The notes below the pieces were generated by a model. It was not told the DNA's origin. It saw nothing but the letters and a program-made list of their open reading frames with translations, and did not search any database. This document shows, piece after piece, positions 50,619 to 62,909 of a stretch of 64,000 bases of DNA; position 1 is the stretch's first letter; each line of letters opens with the position of its first letter. Both the position numbers and the translations under genes were made by a program. Source of the DNA: Phytophthora sp. 'mugwort' (Eukaryota > Oomycota > Peronosporomycetes > Peronosporales > Peronosporaceae); the NCBI GenBank assembly GCA_033558025.1, contig JAUCEF010000113.1, forward strand, positions 1 to 64,000, in the 5' to 3' direction.

Positions 50619-51038
50619 TTAAATTTTTCTTAAATAATATATAAAATTTAAAAATGATTGAACAATTAAATTATTTAAAGGTGGATAGTTTTTAGATAAT
50701 ATTTGTTTTACTTTTAAATTAGAATAAATATTATTTTGAATACTCAAATAAATTAATTCAAGTTTTTTAAAATTATATAAATCCCTTATTAAATTTAATT
50801 CATTATTTCCATAAATTATTAAAATAGAACCTTGTCCTTTTAATTTTAAAAAAATATCAATAATTAAATTTTGATTTAATATTAAAGATTTATAATCAAA
50901 TTTTTTAATTTTTTTTTTTAAAGATATTATTTCATTAATATTTAAATCATTATAACGAAATATATATATATATTTATAAGTTTGTTTAATTTTTTGTAAT
51001 TGATTTAATTTATACTTTTTAAATTTTTTTTTTTGCAT
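50619..51038 (-). CDS. Divergent ribosomal protein L10-like ORF (copy 2)
   Basis: Identical to 8409-8828. The frame is open in both readings, which supports a real gene in spite of its low complexity. Assignment to L10 rests on the motif layout given there. Confidence 0.5.
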   Translation of the reverse strand: MQKKKFKKYKLNQLQKIKQTYKYIYIFRYNDLNINEIISLKKKIKKFDYKSLILNQNLIIDIFLKLKGQGSILIIYGNNELNLIRDLYNFKKLELIYLSIQNNIYSNLKVKQILSKNYPPLNNLIVQSFLNFIYYLRKI

Positions 51039-51076
51039 AATTTATTGAAAATAAAATTTTATTCTAATAATTAATA

Positions 51077-52255
51077 TTAACGATCAATTTCACCAAAAAC
51101 AACATCTAAAGTACCAATAATTGTAACAACATCAGCAATCATATGATTTTTAGCTATAAAATCTAATGCTTGTAAATGTAAAAATCCTGGTGATTTAATT
51201 TTACATCTGTAGGGTTTATTTGTACCATCTGCTACTAAATAAACACCATACTCACCTTTAGGTGCCTCAATAACTGTATAAGTTTCACCAGCATTTACAC
51301 AAATATTTTCTGAATAATATTTAAAATGATGAATTAAAGACTCCATAGAATTTTTAATTTGAATTCTATTTGGATTTGTAATTTTTTTATCATCTAATTT
51401 AATAGGACCTTGGGGAATTTTATTAAGTACTTGCAAAATAATTCGAATTGATTGTCGCATTTCTTCTATTCTAATTAAATAACGATCATAACAATCGCCA
51501 TTTGTACCTACAGGTATATCAAATTTTAATTGATCATAAATTTCATAAGGTTGTGTTTTACGTAAATCCCATGAAATACCTGATCCACGTAACATAACAC
51601 CACTAAAACCAAAATTTAAAGCATCTTTAGCAGATATAATACCAATATCTACTAATCTTTGTTTCCAAATTCTATTATTAGTTAACATTTCTTCAATTTC
51701 ATCTAAACGGGTATTAAATTGTTCACAAAAAATATATATATCATTTAACAAACCTTTAGGCAAATCTTGATTAACACCTCCAGGTCTAAAATAAGCTGCA
51801 TGCATACGTGCACCAGAAACACGTTCATAAAATTCCATTAATTTCTCACGTTCTTCAAATCCCCAAAAATAAGGTGTCATAGCTCCTACATCTAAAGCAT
51901 GACAACATACAGCTAATAAATGATTTAAGATACGTGTTATTTCTGAAAATAAAACTCTTATATATTGTGCTCGTAAAGGTATATCACAATTTAATAATTT
52001 TTCAATAGCCAAAACATATGCATGTTCTTGACACATCATAGATACATAATCTAAACGATCAAAATAAGGTAACGCCTGTAAATAATTTTTATATTCAATT
52101 AATTTTTCTGTACCTCTATGTAATAAACCTATATGTGAATCAGCTTTTTTAACAACTTCACCGTTTAATTCTAAAATTAAACGTAAAACACCATGAGCCG
52201 CTGGATGTTGTGGACCAAAATTTATAGAAAAATTTTTAATTTTTTTTAATGACAT
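51077..52255 (-). CDS. nad7: NADH dehydrogenase subunit 7 (copy 2)
   Basis: Identical to 8867-10045: 392 residues with [11 protein letters not shown] and the VFGEIDR end. Confidence 0.97.
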   Translation of the reverse strand: MSLKKIKNFSINFGPQHPAAHGVLRLILELNGEVVKKADSHIGLLHRGTEKLIEYKNYLQALPYFDRLDYVSMMCQEHAYVLAIEKLLNCDIPLRAQYIRVLFSEITRILNHLLAVCCHALDVGAMTPYFWGFEEREKLMEFYERVSGARMHAAYFRPGGVNQDLPKGLLNDIYIFCEQFNTRLDEIEEMLTNNRIWKQRLVDIGIISAKDALNFGFSGVMLRGSGISWDLRKTQPYEIYDQLKFDIPVGTNGDCYDRYLIRIEEMRQSIRIILQVLNKIPQGPIKLDDKKITNPNRIQIKNSMESLIHHFKYYSENICVNAGETYTVIEAPKGEYGVYLVADGTNKPYRCKIKSPGFLHLQALDFIAKNHMIADVVTIIGTLDVVFGEIDR

Positions 52256-52371
52256 TTTTTTTTTTTTTTTTTTTTAATAAAAATATAATATTTATAAATT
52301 AATTTTTTTATAAATATATAGCATATATAGTAAGTAAGTATTTTTAAAATATTTATTTCTTTTATTACATT
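52256..52371. promoter_or_regulatory. Divergent spacer nad7/nad2 (copy 2)
   Basis: Same as 10046-10161: T-run next to nad7, then an AT-rich stretch with ATATAGTAAGTAAGTA. The single head-to-head junction between large blocks in this part of the unit. Confidence 0.35.
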
Positions 52372-53864
52372 ATGTTTTTTCAGGAAATTTTTAATAATAA
52401 TTTTGAAATTATTATCCCCGAATTTTTTTTAACAACTTTTTTATTAATTTTATTATTATTTGGTGTTTTTTATAAAAAAAATCAAAATGCTCAAAAAATT
52501 TTGATTATTAAAAATATTACTACTATAATAATATATTTATTATTAATTCTTTTAATATTAACGTTAAATATAACAAATATTTCAAGTAACATATTAAATG
52601 GTGTATTACTTATTAATAATTTTACACAATTTATTAAAATAATTTTAATTTTATTAACAATTATTTGTTTTTTATACAACAAAAATATTTAATACAACAA
52701 AAAATAAATTCATATGAAATTAATATATTAATGTTAATATCATTATTGGGTTTAATGTTATTGGTATCTGCAAATCATTTTATTACTTTATATTTAGCAA
52801 TTGAATTACAAAGTTTAAGTTTTTATATATTAACATCCACCCAAAAAAAATCGATATTATCAATTGAGGCTGGTTTAAAATATTTTATTTTAGGATCAAT
52901 TGCTTCAGGTTTTATTCTATTTGGTTCTTCAATAATTTATGCTATTACAGGTTCATTAAATTTTAATAATATTTTTTTAATATTATCAAATATAAATTTT
53001 TTAGATAATATAAATATATTAATTAGTTTATCTTATGGATTAATTTTTATTTTAGTTGGTATTTTATTTAAAATAGGTGCTACACCTTTTCATTTTTGGT
53101 TGCCTGATGTATATGAAGGTGCTCCAAATAATATTTCAAGTTTTTTTGCTATTGTACCAAAAATTGCTTTTATAGGAATTTTAATTCGTTTATTTTTTGA
53201 GATTTTTTTTAATATTTCATATTTCTTTGAAATTTTTTTTTATATTATTTCATTTTTATCTATGTTAATCGGTGCATTATCGGCATTACAACAAAAAAAA
53301 ATCAAAAGATTATTAGCTTATAGTGCAATAAGTCATGTAGGTTTTATATTAATAGGATTTACTTCAAATATGTTAAATAATATTCCATTTATTTTATTAT
53401 ATATTATAATTTATATTATAACAAGTATTAATTTATGGACTTCTTATTTATCTTTAAATATCAATCATAAACCAATTAAATATTTAACAGATTTATCAAA
53501 TATATATACTATTAATAAATTAATTGCTATTATTATAATCATAAATATTTTTTCATTAGCTGGTATACCCCCATTAGCGGGTTTTTTTTCAAAATTATTT
53601 ATATTTTTTTCAGCTATTAAAAATAATTATTTTAGTTTAGTATTTTTTGGTATTATTATAAGTGTTTTAAGCTCTTTTTATTATTTAAAAATAATTAAAA
53701 TTATTTATTTTGAAAAAATATTTAGAAAAATGTATATTTCACAAATAAATAAAAGTCAAAGTATAATATTATTAATTAGTACTCAATTTATTTTATTTTT
53801 ATTTATTTATCCTAATATTATATTAATAAATTTAAACAAAATTTATTTATATTTATTAATATAA
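52372..53864 (+). pseudogene. nad2: nad2, frameshifted redundant copy
   Basis: Same gene as 10162-11655 but one A is missing near 52675 (TTTTTTATACAAC versus TTTTTTAATACAAC), so the frame closes at codon 106 and reopens from 52665. Since the other copy is fully open, this is most likely an error in this reading. Confidence 0.9.
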
Positions 53865-53870
53865 TATTTA

Positions 53871-53944
53871 GTTTGGATAGCTCAGTTGGTTAGAGTAAAA
53901 GACTGAAAATCTTTGTGTCGGTGGTTCAAATCCACCTCCAGACA
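53871..53944 (+). tRNA. trnF: tRNA-Phe(GAA), copy 2
   Basis: Identical to 11662-11735; anticodon loop CTGAAAA. Confidence 0.95.
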
Positions 53945-53960
53945 ATTTTATTATTAAAAT

Positions 53961-54287
53961 ATGTATCTTTTAAGAATAACTTTTAAATCATTTCAAAAAA
54001 TAAATCAACTCAAACAAAATTTATTAAAATTAAAAAAAATTAATAAATTCAAAAATATTCAAATACCCGGTGTATTTCAAACAAAACAAAAAAAAAAAAT
54101 TTTTACATTATTAAGATCTCCCCATGTAAATAAAAAATCACGTGAACATTTTATTCATAAAAATTATACTTCTAAAATTAATATAAAATTTAAAAATATT
54201 TTTTATTTATTAAATTTTTTAGTTTTAATTAAAAAATTTTTATCTAAAAATTCATTAATAAATATTAAAATTATAAAAAAAAATTAA
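53961..54287 (+). CDS. rps10: Small ribosomal subunit protein S10 (copy 2)
   Basis: Identical to 11752-12078: 108 residues with LLRSPHVNKKSREHF. Confidence 0.93.
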   Translation: MYLLRITFKSFQKINQLKQNLLKLKKINKFKNIQIPGVFQTKQKKKIFTLLRSPHVNKKSREHFIHKNYTSKINIKFKNIFYLLNFLVLIKKFLSKNSLINIKIIKKN

Positions 54288-54297
54288 AATTAAACTT

Positions 54298-54371
54298 ATG
54301 CTTATAGCTTAAATGGATAAAGCGTTAGATTGCGGATCTATAAAATGAAAGTTCAAATCTTTCTAAGCATA
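54298..54371 (+). tRNA. trnR: tRNA-Arg(GCG), copy 2
   Basis: Identical to 12089-12162; anticodon loop TTGCGGA. Confidence 0.9.
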
Positions 54372-54385
54372 TATTTTATTTATTT

Positions 54386-54457
54386 TGAAGTATAGCCAAG
54401 TGGTAAGGCCTCCGTTTTTGGTACGGAAAATCAAAGGTTCGAATCCTTTTACTTCAA
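54386..54457 (+). tRNA. trnQ: tRNA-Gln(UUG), copy 2
   Basis: Identical to 12177-12248; anticodon loop TTTTGGT. Confidence 0.94.
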
Positions 54458-54459
54458 AA

Positions 54460-54533
54460 GGGCCTATAACTCAGTTGGTTAGAGTATACGCCTGATAAGT
54501 GTAAAGTCAGTAGTTCAAATCTACTTAGGCCCA
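54460..54533 (+). tRNA. trnI: tRNA-Ile(GAU), copy 2
   Basis: Identical to 12251-12324; anticodon loop CTGATAA. Confidence 0.95.
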
Positions 54534-54535
54534 AT

Positions 54536-54608
54536 GAATAATTAACTCAATTGGTAGAGTATTTCGTTTACACCGAAAATGTTAGCGGTTCGAGTCCGTT
54601 ATTATTCA
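54536..54608 (+). tRNA. trnV: tRNA-Val(UAC), copy 2
   Basis: Identical to 12327-12399; anticodon loop TTTACAC. Confidence 0.93.
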
Positions 54609-54625
54609 ATAAAATAACAAATAAT

Positions 54626-55006
54626 ATGTCAACAATTAATCAATTATTTTTAAAAAAACAAAAACGTTTAGAAAAAAAAAAAAGAAATAAAAGTCCAGCT
54701 TTAAAACAATGTCCTCAACGTAAAGGTATTTGTTTAAAAGTTTATAATACAACACCTAAAAAACCAAATTCTGCTATGCGTAAAGTAGCAAAAGTACACC
54801 TATCTAGTAGGTATACAATAATTACTTATATTCCAGGTATTGGTCATACTTTACAAGAACATTCAATAGTATTAGTTAGAGGAGGTCGTGTAAAAGATTT
54901 ACCTGGAGTAAAATATCATGTAATTCGTGGTAAATATGATTTATTAGGGATTTATTCTCGAAAAACATCAAGATCAAAATATGGAACTAAAATACGAAGA
55001 GTATAA
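54626..55006 (+). CDS. rps12: Small ribosomal subunit protein S12 (copy 2)
   Basis: Identical to 12417-12797: 126 residues with [12 protein letters not shown] and [14 protein letters not shown]. Overlaps rps7 by 26 bp. Confidence 0.97.
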   Translation: MSTINQLFLKKQKRLEKKKRNKSPALKQCPQRKGICLKVYNTTPKKPNSAMRKVAKVHLSSRYTIITYIPGIGHTLQEHSIVLVRGGRVKDLPGVKYHVIRGKYDLLGIYSRKTSRSKYGTKIRRV

Positions 55007-55412
55007 AATAAAAAAATTATTTATAAATATGTTATTAAAAAAAGGAAAAAAAACTTGTTCTGAAAACATATTTATAAATATTTTAATTACTTTAAAAAAA
55101 ATTACAAAACAAAAACCGAATTTTATTTTATTTAAATCAATTGAAAATTTATTACCGAAATTAAAAGCAATAAGTATTCCAAATAAAAAACGAAATAAAA
55201 AAAAAAAAAAAAAAGATAGATATTTTTTAATGCTTTTAAATGAAGATAAACAAATTAAAAAATCGATATCGTGGTTACTTTTAAATGCAAATTTAAAAAA
55301 CATAACAAACGAAATTATTCAAACTTCAAAAAATAAAAGTAAAACAATCAATACAAAAAAACAATATTATAAAAATATAAAAAAATTAAAATTTAATCTT
55401 ATTTTTGATTAA
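54981..55412 (+). CDS. rps7: Small ribosomal subunit protein S7 (intact copy)
   Basis: A 143-residue S7 of the small-subunit head, binding the 3' major domain of rns. Recognisable: [20 protein letters not shown] ('...lin.lM..Gkk..A..i'), an [22 protein letters not shown] basic beta-hairpin, and [13 protein letters not shown] in place of 'a..wl...ar'. Poorly conserved C-terminus. Starts within rps12 (26-bp overlap, other frame), keeping the str-operon pairing. Copy 1 is broken by a 4-bp insertion. Confidence 0.9.
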   Translation: MELKYEEYKIKKLFINMLLKKGKKTCSENIFINILITLKKITKQKPNFILFKSIENLLPKLKAISIPNKKRNKKKKKKDRYFLMLLNEDKQIKKSISWLLLNANLKNITNEIIQTSKNKSKTINTKKQYYKNIKKLKFNLIFD

Positions 55413-55472
55413 TTTTTTTAAAATACATTATTTATCATTAAATAATTAATTATTACAAATTATAAAATTCTT

Positions 55473-56387
55473 ATGAAAAATTATTATTATATTAATAAAA
55501 AAAATTTACAAATAGAAACTACAACAAATGATTCTAATATCGATAAATTTCAAAATGATTTAAAAATTTTAAAAGAAATTAGTAATAATATACAAAATAC
55601 ACAAAAACATCCTTATCATTTAGTAGATCCAAGTCCTTGGCCTTTTATAATTTCTTTTGGACTTTTTTTTTTAACTTTTGGTGGTGCTATGTATTTTCAT
55701 GGTTATATTGGCAGTAATTTCTTAATTTTAACAGGATTTTTAATGATTATTTTAACAATGTATACTTGGTTTCGTGATATAGTTAGAGAAGCTGTATATG
55801 AAGGTCAACATACTAAACAAGTACAATTAGGTTTAAGAAATGGTATGCTTTTATTTATTTTTAGTGAATTACTATTTTTTGTTAGTTTTTTTTGGGCTTT
55901 TTTTCATTCAGCTTTAGCACCAACACCTGAAATTGGATCTTTATGGCCACCATTAGGTATTGAAACTGTTAATGCTTGGGGTATTCCTTTATTAAATACT
56001 GTAATATTATTATCATCTGGGGCAACTATTACTTGGGCACACCATTCAATAGTTTTTGGTGATAGAAAAAATGCTATTTTAAGTTTAATTATTACAATTT
56101 TATTAGCTTTTTTTTTTACTTTAATTCAAGCCTATGAATATATTGAAAGTACTTTTTCAATTTCTGATAGTATTTATGGTACAACTTTTTTTTTATTAAC
56201 AGGTTTTCATGGTATTCACGTTATTGTAGGTACTATTTTTATTATAGTAAGTACTATTAGATTAATTAATCATCATTTTACAAAACAACATCATTTCGGT
56301 TTTGAAGCTGCAGCTTGGTATTGGCATTTTGTAGATGTTGTTTGGTTATTTTTATTTGTAGCAGTTTACTGGTGGGGAGGTAATTAA
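55473..56387 (+). CDS. cox3: Cytochrome c oxidase subunit III (intact copy)
   Basis: A 304-residue complex IV subunit with seven helices. The core starts at HPYHLVDPSPWPFIISFG (residues ~49-66) after an unusual hydrophilic N-terminal extension of about 48 residues (Asn/Lys-rich). Conserved: [37 protein letters not shown] with the family Glu, [12 protein letters not shown] and the C-terminal [25 protein letters not shown] in pieces. The N-terminal extension is longer than in animals (which start near the HPYHLV motif). Confidence 0.97.
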   Translation: MKNYYYINKKNLQIETTTNDSNIDKFQNDLKILKEISNNIQNTQKHPYHLVDPSPWPFIISFGLFFLTFGGAMYFHGYIGSNFLILTGFLMIILTMYTWFRDIVREAVYEGQHTKQVQLGLRNGMLLFIFSELLFFVSFFWAFFHSALAPTPEIGSLWPPLGIETVNAWGIPLLNTVILLSSGATITWAHHSIVFGDRKNAILSLIITILLAFFFTLIQAYEYIESTFSISDSIYGTTFFLLTGFHGIHVIVGTIFIIVSTIRLINHHFTKQHHFGFEAAAWYWHFVDVVWLFLFVAVYWWGGN

Positions 56388-56411
56388 TTTATTAAAAAAT
56401 TAATAATTTTT

Positions 56412-57131
56412 ATGGTTAGTCCTTTAGAACAATTTGAAATTTTACCTATTTTTCAAATACCTTTTGTATTTACTAATGCTTCTTTAATTTTAGTAATAGG
56501 TTTAGTTTATTTATATATATTTACATGTATAAAAACTAAATTTATTCCAACACGTTTTCAACAAATTTTTGAAATGATTTTTAATATTACAATTGAATTA
56601 ACTTATTCTAGTATAGGAAAAGCTGGTAAATATTTTGTTTCATTAATTTTTGTTGTTTTTTTTTTTATTTTATTATGTAATTTAATAGGAATGATTCCAT
56701 ACAGTTTTACTATAACAAGTCATTTAATTATTACGTTTACTTTAGCATTAACAATTTATTTAGGTTTTAATTTAATTGGAATTAAAAAACATAAATTTAA
56801 TTTTTTAAATTTATTATTACCTAGTGGTGCAAGTATAGCATTAGTTCCCATCTTAGTACCTATTGAATTAGTTTCATACATTTTTCGTGTAATTAGTTTA
56901 CCTGTACGATTATTTGCAAATATGATGGCTGGACATACTTTATTAAAAGTAATTGCAGGTTTTGCTTGGGCTATGTTAAATGTAAATAGTTTTATTTTTA
57001 TGGCACATTTTATTCCATTAATAATTATTGTATTATTGGTTGGTTTAGAAATTGCTGTAGCTTTAATTCAGGCATATGTGTTTACGATTTTAACGTGTAT
57101 GTATATAAATGATGCTTTAAATTTACATTAA
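56412..57131 (+). CDS. atp6: ATP synthase Fo subunit a (intact copy)
   Basis: A 239-residue Fo stator subunit forming the proton half-channels. Starts MVSPLEQFEILPIF; key regions are LCNLIGMIPYSFTITSHL near residues 95-115 and RVISLPVRLFANMMAGHTLLKVI near residues 160-182, with the essential Arg facing the atp9 ring. Ends with ALIQAYVFTILTCMYINDALNLH, also typical. Confidence 0.97.
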   Translation: MVSPLEQFEILPIFQIPFVFTNASLILVIGLVYLYIFTCIKTKFIPTRFQQIFEMIFNITIELTYSSIGKAGKYFVSLIFVVFFFILLCNLIGMIPYSFTITSHLIITFTLALTIYLGFNLIGIKKHKFNFLNLLLPSGASIALVPILVPIELVSYIFRVISLPVRLFANMMAGHTLLKVIAGFAWAMLNVNSFIFMAHFIPLIIIVLLVGLEIAVALIQAYVFTILTCMYINDALNLH

Positions 57132-57167
57132 TAAAATATACAAAAATAAGATATAATATTTTATATT

Positions 57168-57241
57168 GGAAAAATAGCTCAGTTGGTTAGAGTGGTAGCT
57201 TGTCACGCTATAAGTCGCGGGTTCAAGTCCCGTTTTTTCCG
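57168..57241 (+). tRNA. trnD: tRNA-Asp(GUC), copy 2
   Basis: Identical to 14960-15033; anticodon loop TTGTCAC. Confidence 0.95.
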
Positions 57242-57275
57242 TTTAAATTTATTATATTTAAAAAAATTTATAAAT

Positions 57276-57629
57276 ATGTTATTAAATTATTCAAATATTT
57301 TTATATTCTTAATATTAAGTTTATTTTTATCAATTTTAATTTTCATTTTATCTTTTAGTTTAATTAAACAAAAAGATGATTTAGAAAAGTTAACAGCCTA
57401 TGAATGTGGATTTAATCCTTATGATGATGCTAGAAAAATTTTTGATGTAAAATTTTATTTAGTAGCTATCCTTTTTATTATTTTTGATTTAGAAGCTGTT
57501 TTTATTTTTCCTTGGGTTTTAACTTTAAGTTCAAATTTTTCATGGGGATTTTGGACTATGATTGAATTTTTAGTTGAATTAGTTATAGGTTTTATTTATA
57601 TTTGGTGTAGTGATGCTTTAGAATGGTAA
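57276..57629 (+). CDS. nad3: NADH dehydrogenase subunit 3 (copy 2)
   Basis: Identical to 15068-15421: 117 residues with LTAYECGFNPYDDAR; frame upstream of the ATG is translated trnD. Confidence 0.96.
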   Translation: MLLNYSNIFIFLILSLFLSILIFILSFSLIKQKDDLEKLTAYECGFNPYDDARKIFDVKFYLVAILFIIFDLEAVFIFPWVLTLSSNFSWGFWTMIEFLVELVIGFIYIWCSDALEW

Positions 57630-57843
57630 ATTATTTAAAAATATAAAAAAATTTATTGTTATTAAATTAAAAAAATTTTTATAAAATTATTTTAACTATA
57701 TTAATTTTAATATAATTTTTTTTAATAAAATTATATTTTAATTTAAAATTAGTTAAAGTATATAATAATATTATATATAATTTAAAATTTTTTATATAAT
57801 TAAATATTCTAAAAAAGTTTATTCTTTAAGATATTTTAAATAA

Positions 57844-58095
<252 letters not shown>

Positions 58096-58258
58096 TTAAA
58101 ATTAAATCCTGAAAAATATGATAAAAATTAATTTTTATCGTATTTTATGTTATATATATACTAATACTGGTTATAGTATTTATTTTAGAAAAAAAATTAT
58201 TTATTTTTTTAATATATAAATATTTATAATTATAAATATTTATAATTATTTTTTATTT

Positions 58259-58825
58259 ATGAAAGTATTAAAAAAATTTAGTCAATATTTATTACAGATT
58301 TTACCAATAATAAATTATACTTTATATAAAAATGAATTATGTATAAATATTTCTACAAAAAATTTAATTCCTATTTTATTTTTTTTAAAAAATCATACAA
58401 ATACTCAATTTAAAGTATTATCAGAAATTTGTGTTATAGATTATATTAATAAAAAAAAACGTTTTGAAATAATTTATAATTTATTAAGTATTCGTTTTAA
58501 TAGTCGTTTAAAAATTAAAATAATAATTAATGAATTACAACCGGTAGATTCAATTATAAAAATATATCAATCAGCCAATTGGTGTGAAAGAGAAGTTTGG
58601 GATATGTTTGGTATTTTTTTTTTATACCATCCCGATTTAAGACGGATTTTAACAGATTATGGTTTTGAAGGACATCCTTTACGTAAAGATTTCCCTTTAA
58701 GTGGTTTTTTAGAAATTTTTTATAATGAATTAAAAAAACGTGTTGTTTATGAACCCATTAATTTATCACAACAATACCGATTATTTGAATTTAATAATCC
58801 TTGGAATAATAAAATAAATATGTAA
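58259..58825 (+). CDS. nad9: NADH dehydrogenase subunit 9 (copy 2)
   Basis: Identical to 16051-16617: 188 residues with CEREVWDMFGIFF and GHPLRKDFPLSG. Confidence 0.96.
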   Translation: MKVLKKFSQYLLQILPIINYTLYKNELCINISTKNLIPILFFLKNHTNTQFKVLSEICVIDYINKKKRFEIIYNLLSIRFNSRLKIKIIINELQPVDSIIKIYQSANWCEREVWDMFGIFFLYHPDLRRILTDYGFEGHPLRKDFPLSGFLEIFYNELKKRVVYEPINLSQQYRLFEFNNPWNNKINM

Positions 58826-58872
58826 TATTTTATTAATTATTTTTGCTTTTAGGTAATTTTTCATTTCATATT

Positions 58873-60048
58873 ATGAGATGGAATAAAAAATCATTATTTG
58901 CGATTCTTAATAATCATTTAATAGATTATCCTACACCTATTAATTTAAATTATTTTTTTGGATTCGGTTCGTTAGCTGGTATTATGTTAGTAATACAAAT
59001 TTTAACAGGTATTTTTTTAGCAATGCATTATACTCCACATATTGATTTAGCTTTTAATAGTGTTGAACATATTATGAGAGATGTAAATAATGGTTGGTTA
59101 ATTAGATATACACATGCAAATGGAGCATCTTTTTTTTTTATTGTTGTATATATTCATATTTTTCGTGGTTTATATTATGGTTCTTATATCACACCAAGAG
59201 AAGCTATATGGTCTTCTGGTGTAATTATTTTTATTTTAATGATGGCTACAGCTTTTATGGGTTATGTTTTACCTTGGGGACAAATGAGTTTTTGGGGTGC
59301 AACTGTTATTACTAATTTATTTTCTGCAATACCCTTAATAGGAAAAGATATTGTTGATTGGCTTTGGGGCGGATTTGCTGTTGATAATCCAACATTAAAT
59401 CGTTTTTTTAGTTTACATTTTACATTACCTTTTATAATTGTGGGTGCCGTATTGATACATTTAATTTTATTACATGAAGTTGGTTCAAATAATCCTTTAG
59501 GTATTACATTAAAAAATGAAAATATACCTTTTTATCCATATTTTTATACTAAAGATTTATTTGGATTAATGATCTTATTTTTGATTTTCTTTATTTTTAT
59601 TTTTTTTTATCCTAATACATTAGGTCATCCCGATAATTATATTGAAGCAAATCCAATGAAAACACCTTTACATATCGTACCAGAATGGTATTTTTTACCG
59701 TTTTATGCAATTTTAAGATCTATTCCTAATAAAATTGGCGGTGTTATAGCTATGTTTGGTTCATTACTTATTTTATTAACAATACCTTTTACAAATTCAT
59801 CTGAAATTAGAAGTACAGCTTTTAGACCTATATTTAAAATTTGTTATTGGTTATTAGTTATAGCTTTTTTATTATTAGGTTGGGTTGGACAATGTCCAGT
59901 TGAATATCCTTATACTGAAATTGGTATTATAAGTATGATTTATTATTTTTTTTTTTTTATAATAATTATACCATTTTTAGGTAAATTAGAAACTTATTTA
60001 GTACGTTATAATATTAATAAAAAATCTTTAATAAATAAAAATAAATAA
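58873..60048 (+). CDS. cob: Cytochrome b (copy 2)
   Basis: Identical to 16665-17840: 391 residues, haem ligands His81, 95, 182, 196. The same 7-bp gap to the truncated nad11 recurs here, so the join is reproducible between the two readings. Confidence 0.97.
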   Translation: MRWNKKSLFAILNNHLIDYPTPINLNYFFGFGSLAGIMLVIQILTGIFLAMHYTPHIDLAFNSVEHIMRDVNNGWLIRYTHANGASFFFIVVYIHIFRGLYYGSYITPREAIWSSGVIIFILMMATAFMGYVLPWGQMSFWGATVITNLFSAIPLIGKDIVDWLWGGFAVDNPTLNRFFSLHFTLPFIIVGAVLIHLILLHEVGSNNPLGITLKNENIPFYPYFYTKDLFGLMILFLIFFIFIFFYPNTLGHPDNYIEANPMKTPLHIVPEWYFLPFYAILRSIPNKIGGVIAMFGSLLILLTIPFTNSSEIRSTAFRPIFKICYWLLVIAFLLLGWVGQCPVEYPYTEIGIISMIYYFFFFIIIIPFLGKLETYLVRYNINKKSLINKNK

Positions 60049-60055
60049 TTTAAAT

Positions 60056-61627
60056 TGTATTCATTGTACACGTTGTGTACGTTTTGCTAATGAAATTTGT
60101 GGAATTGACGGTTTAGGTACAACAGGTCGTGGTAATAAAACTGAAATTAATTTTTATTCTTCAAATATTTTTAAATCCGAATTTTCTGGTAATTTAGTAG
60201 ATTTATGTCCTGTTGGTGCATTAACTTCTAAACCCTATACTTTTAAAGCACGTTCTTGGGAATTAAAAAAAAAAGAGGGTATTGCTATTTTAGATAGTAT
60301 TGGTTCAAATATTAAAATTGATATTTTTAATAATGAAATTATACGTATTTTACCTAAAACTAATTTTAATATTAATAAAGAATGGATATCAGATAAAACA
60401 AGATATTTTTTTGATAGTTTAAAATATCAACGATTAAAATATCCATTATTAAAAGATAATCAAAACAATTTTCATAGGATTTCTTGGTTAGATGCTCTAA
60501 ATATTATTAATAAAAAATTGATAATTACAGATAGTTTTAATGCTAAAAGTATTATTGGTGATTTAACTGATTTAGAATCTCTTTTTTTATTAAAAAAAAA
60601 TTTAAATAAATTAGGAATTTCAAATGTAAATTATGAACAATTTTTAAAAAATCGACAAATTAAGATAAATTCTGATTTAGCTTCAAATTTTTTATTTAAT
60701 AATACTTTAAAATCTATTGAAGAATCTGATGTTTGTTTAATAATTGGTAGTGATATTCGTCAAGAAGGTTCTATTTTAAATATTCATTTAATTAATCGTT
60801 TAAAAAAAGGAAATTTTAAAATAGCATATATCGGTAATAAAATTAATTTTACTTATCCAGTAAAACATTTAGGATTAACTTTTAAAACTTTAATAAATAT
60901 TATTTTAGGAAAACATGTATTTTGTAAACAATTAAAAAAAGCAAAAAAACCTTTAATTATTATAGGTAGTAATATTTTAAATCAAAAAAATGGTTTTTTT
61001 TTATTATCAAAATTAAAAAATTTATCATTTATTAACCATAATATTAATTTCTTTAATTTTCAAACTTCTTTAATTAATTTTTTTGAAATTACTTTTCCAA
61101 AATCATTAAATATGTTAAATAATTCAAAATTATATTATTTATTTAATACAAATTTACAAAATAAATTAAAAATAACTAAAAATAGTTTTGTTATTTATCA
61201 AGGACATCATTTTACTAAAGATGCTCAAAATTCAAATCTAATTTTACCTGGATTAACTTTTTTAGAAAAAAATGGAATGTATATTAATTTAGAAGGTTTT
61301 ATTCAAAAAAATGAACAAATTTTAAATGTAAATATAGAACAACGTAAAGATTCTATAATTTATAGAAATCTTTATAAATTTTTATTAAATAAAAATCAAT
61401 CTAAATCAGAAGCTTTTTTAAAAATTAAAGATATTTTACCTTATTTATTAAAAAAAAAAATAAAAATTATTTATAATTTTAGTTTTAATAAAAAATTTTT
61501 AAAAATTAATATTAATTTTTTAGATTCATTAATTAAAAATAATTATTATACAAATATATTAGAACAATATTCAAAAATATTGATTAATTCTAATAAAATT
61601 TTCAAAAATCAATCAAAATTATTATGA
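60056..61627 (+). pseudogene. nad11: nad11, 5'-truncated copy in the inverted repeat (copy 2)
   Basis: Identical to 17848-19419: starts at the Cys146 codon of the full gene and lacks the N-terminal [2Fe-2S] and His-Cys3 cluster regions. Confidence 0.88.
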
Positions 61628-62604
61628 TATACACAATTTTAAAATTTTTAATTTTCATATTACCTTTATTAATTGCTGTGGCTTATTTTACTTTAGTTGA
61701 ACGTAAAATATTAGCTTCTATTCAAAGAAGAAGAGGACCTAATGTTGTAGGTACTTTTGGATTATTACAACCATTAGCTGATGGTCTTAAATTATTCGTA
61801 AAAGAAACAATTTTACCAAGTAATGCTGATGTAATTTTATTTATATTTGCACCTATTTTAGCTTTTTTTTTAAGTCTATTAAGTTGGACAATAATACCTT
61901 TAGGTTTTGGTATGTTTTTTACTGAATTAAATATTGGTATTTTATATTTAATAGCAATTTCATCTTTAGGTGTATACGGTGTTATTATAGGTGGTTGGTC
62001 AAGTAATTCTAAATATTCGTTTTTAGGGGCTTTAAGATCAACAGCACAAATGATTTCATATGAATTAACTATTGGGTTTTCAATTCTTTCAGTAATTGTT
62101 TGTGCAAAATCTTTAAATTTAATTTCTATTATTTGGGCACAAAAAACGGTATGGTATTGTTTTCCTCTTTTTCCTATTTTTATAATTTTTTTTATATCTT
62201 GTTTAGCAGAAACAAATCGACATCCCTTTGATTTACCTGAAGCTGAAGCTGAATTAGTTTCAGGTTATAATGTAGAATATTCTGCAATGGGTTTTGCATT
62301 ATTTTTTTTAGGTGAATATGCTAATATGTTATTAATGAGTAGTTTAACTACGATTTTATTTTTAGGTGGTTGGTTAGCACCTTTCCCTTTTAGTATAAAT
62401 TGTATTAATTTTTTACCCGGATCTTTTTGGTTTAGTATTAAAATTTGTTTTTTTGTTGTTTTATTTGTAGTTGCTCGAGCTATTTTACCTCGATATCGTT
62501 ATGACCAATTAATGCGTTTAGGTTGGAAAGTATTTCTACCTTTTTCATTATCCTGGTTTTTATATACTGCAAGTATTTTAATAAGTTTTAATTGGTTAAT
62601 TTAA
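61624..62604 (+). CDS. nad1: NADH dehydrogenase subunit 1 (arm A, copy 2)
   Basis: Identical 326-residue protein to 19416-20396, same 4-bp overlap with the nad11 stop. Confidence 0.97.
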   Translation: MIYTILKFLIFILPLLIAVAYFTLVERKILASIQRRRGPNVVGTFGLLQPLADGLKLFVKETILPSNADVILFIFAPILAFFLSLLSWTIIPLGFGMFFTELNIGILYLIAISSLGVYGVIIGGWSSNSKYSFLGALRSTAQMISYELTIGFSILSVIVCAKSLNLISIIWAQKTVWYCFPLFPIFIIFFISCLAETNRHPFDLPEAEAELVSGYNVEYSAMGFALFFLGEYANMLLMSSLTTILFLGGWLAPFPFSINCINFLPGSFWFSIKICFFVVLFVVARAILPRYRYDQLMRLGWKVFLPFSLSWFLYTASILISFNWLI

Positions 62605-62606
62605 TT

Positions 62607-62909
62607 ATGAATATTTTAAATCATTTTATTTTTACTTTTTTTTTATTCTGTCTTGGATTATTTGGTATAATTTTAAATAGACAGAATATTATTATTATTT
62701 TAATGTCTATTGAATTATTATTATTATCAATTAATTTAAATTTTATTTATTTTGCAGTTTTAATTGATGATATAATAGGACAAGTTTTTTCTTTATTAAT
62801 TTTAACAGTAGCTGCAGCAGAATCAGCTATTGGATTAGCTATTATGATTATTTTCTTTAAATTATATGGAGATATTTCAATTTATAAAATAAATTTATTA
62901 TCATTATAA
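62607..62909 (+). CDS. nad4L: NADH dehydrogenase subunit 4L (arm A, copy 2)
   Basis: Identical 100-residue protein to 20399-20701; its 3' end leads into the second hinge. Confidence 0.95.
   Translation: MNILNHFIFTFFLFCLGLFGIILNRQNIIIILMSIELLLLSINLNFIYFAVLIDDIIGQVFSLLILTVAAAESAIGLAIMIIFFKLYGDISIYKINLLSL

Larger units (their letters stand above)
60056..62909 (+). repeat. Inverted repeat arm A (second reading)
   Basis: Same 2,854 bp as 17848-20701, with the same outer boundary after cob. Faces arm B at 62967 across a 57-bp hinge. Confidence 0.9.
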
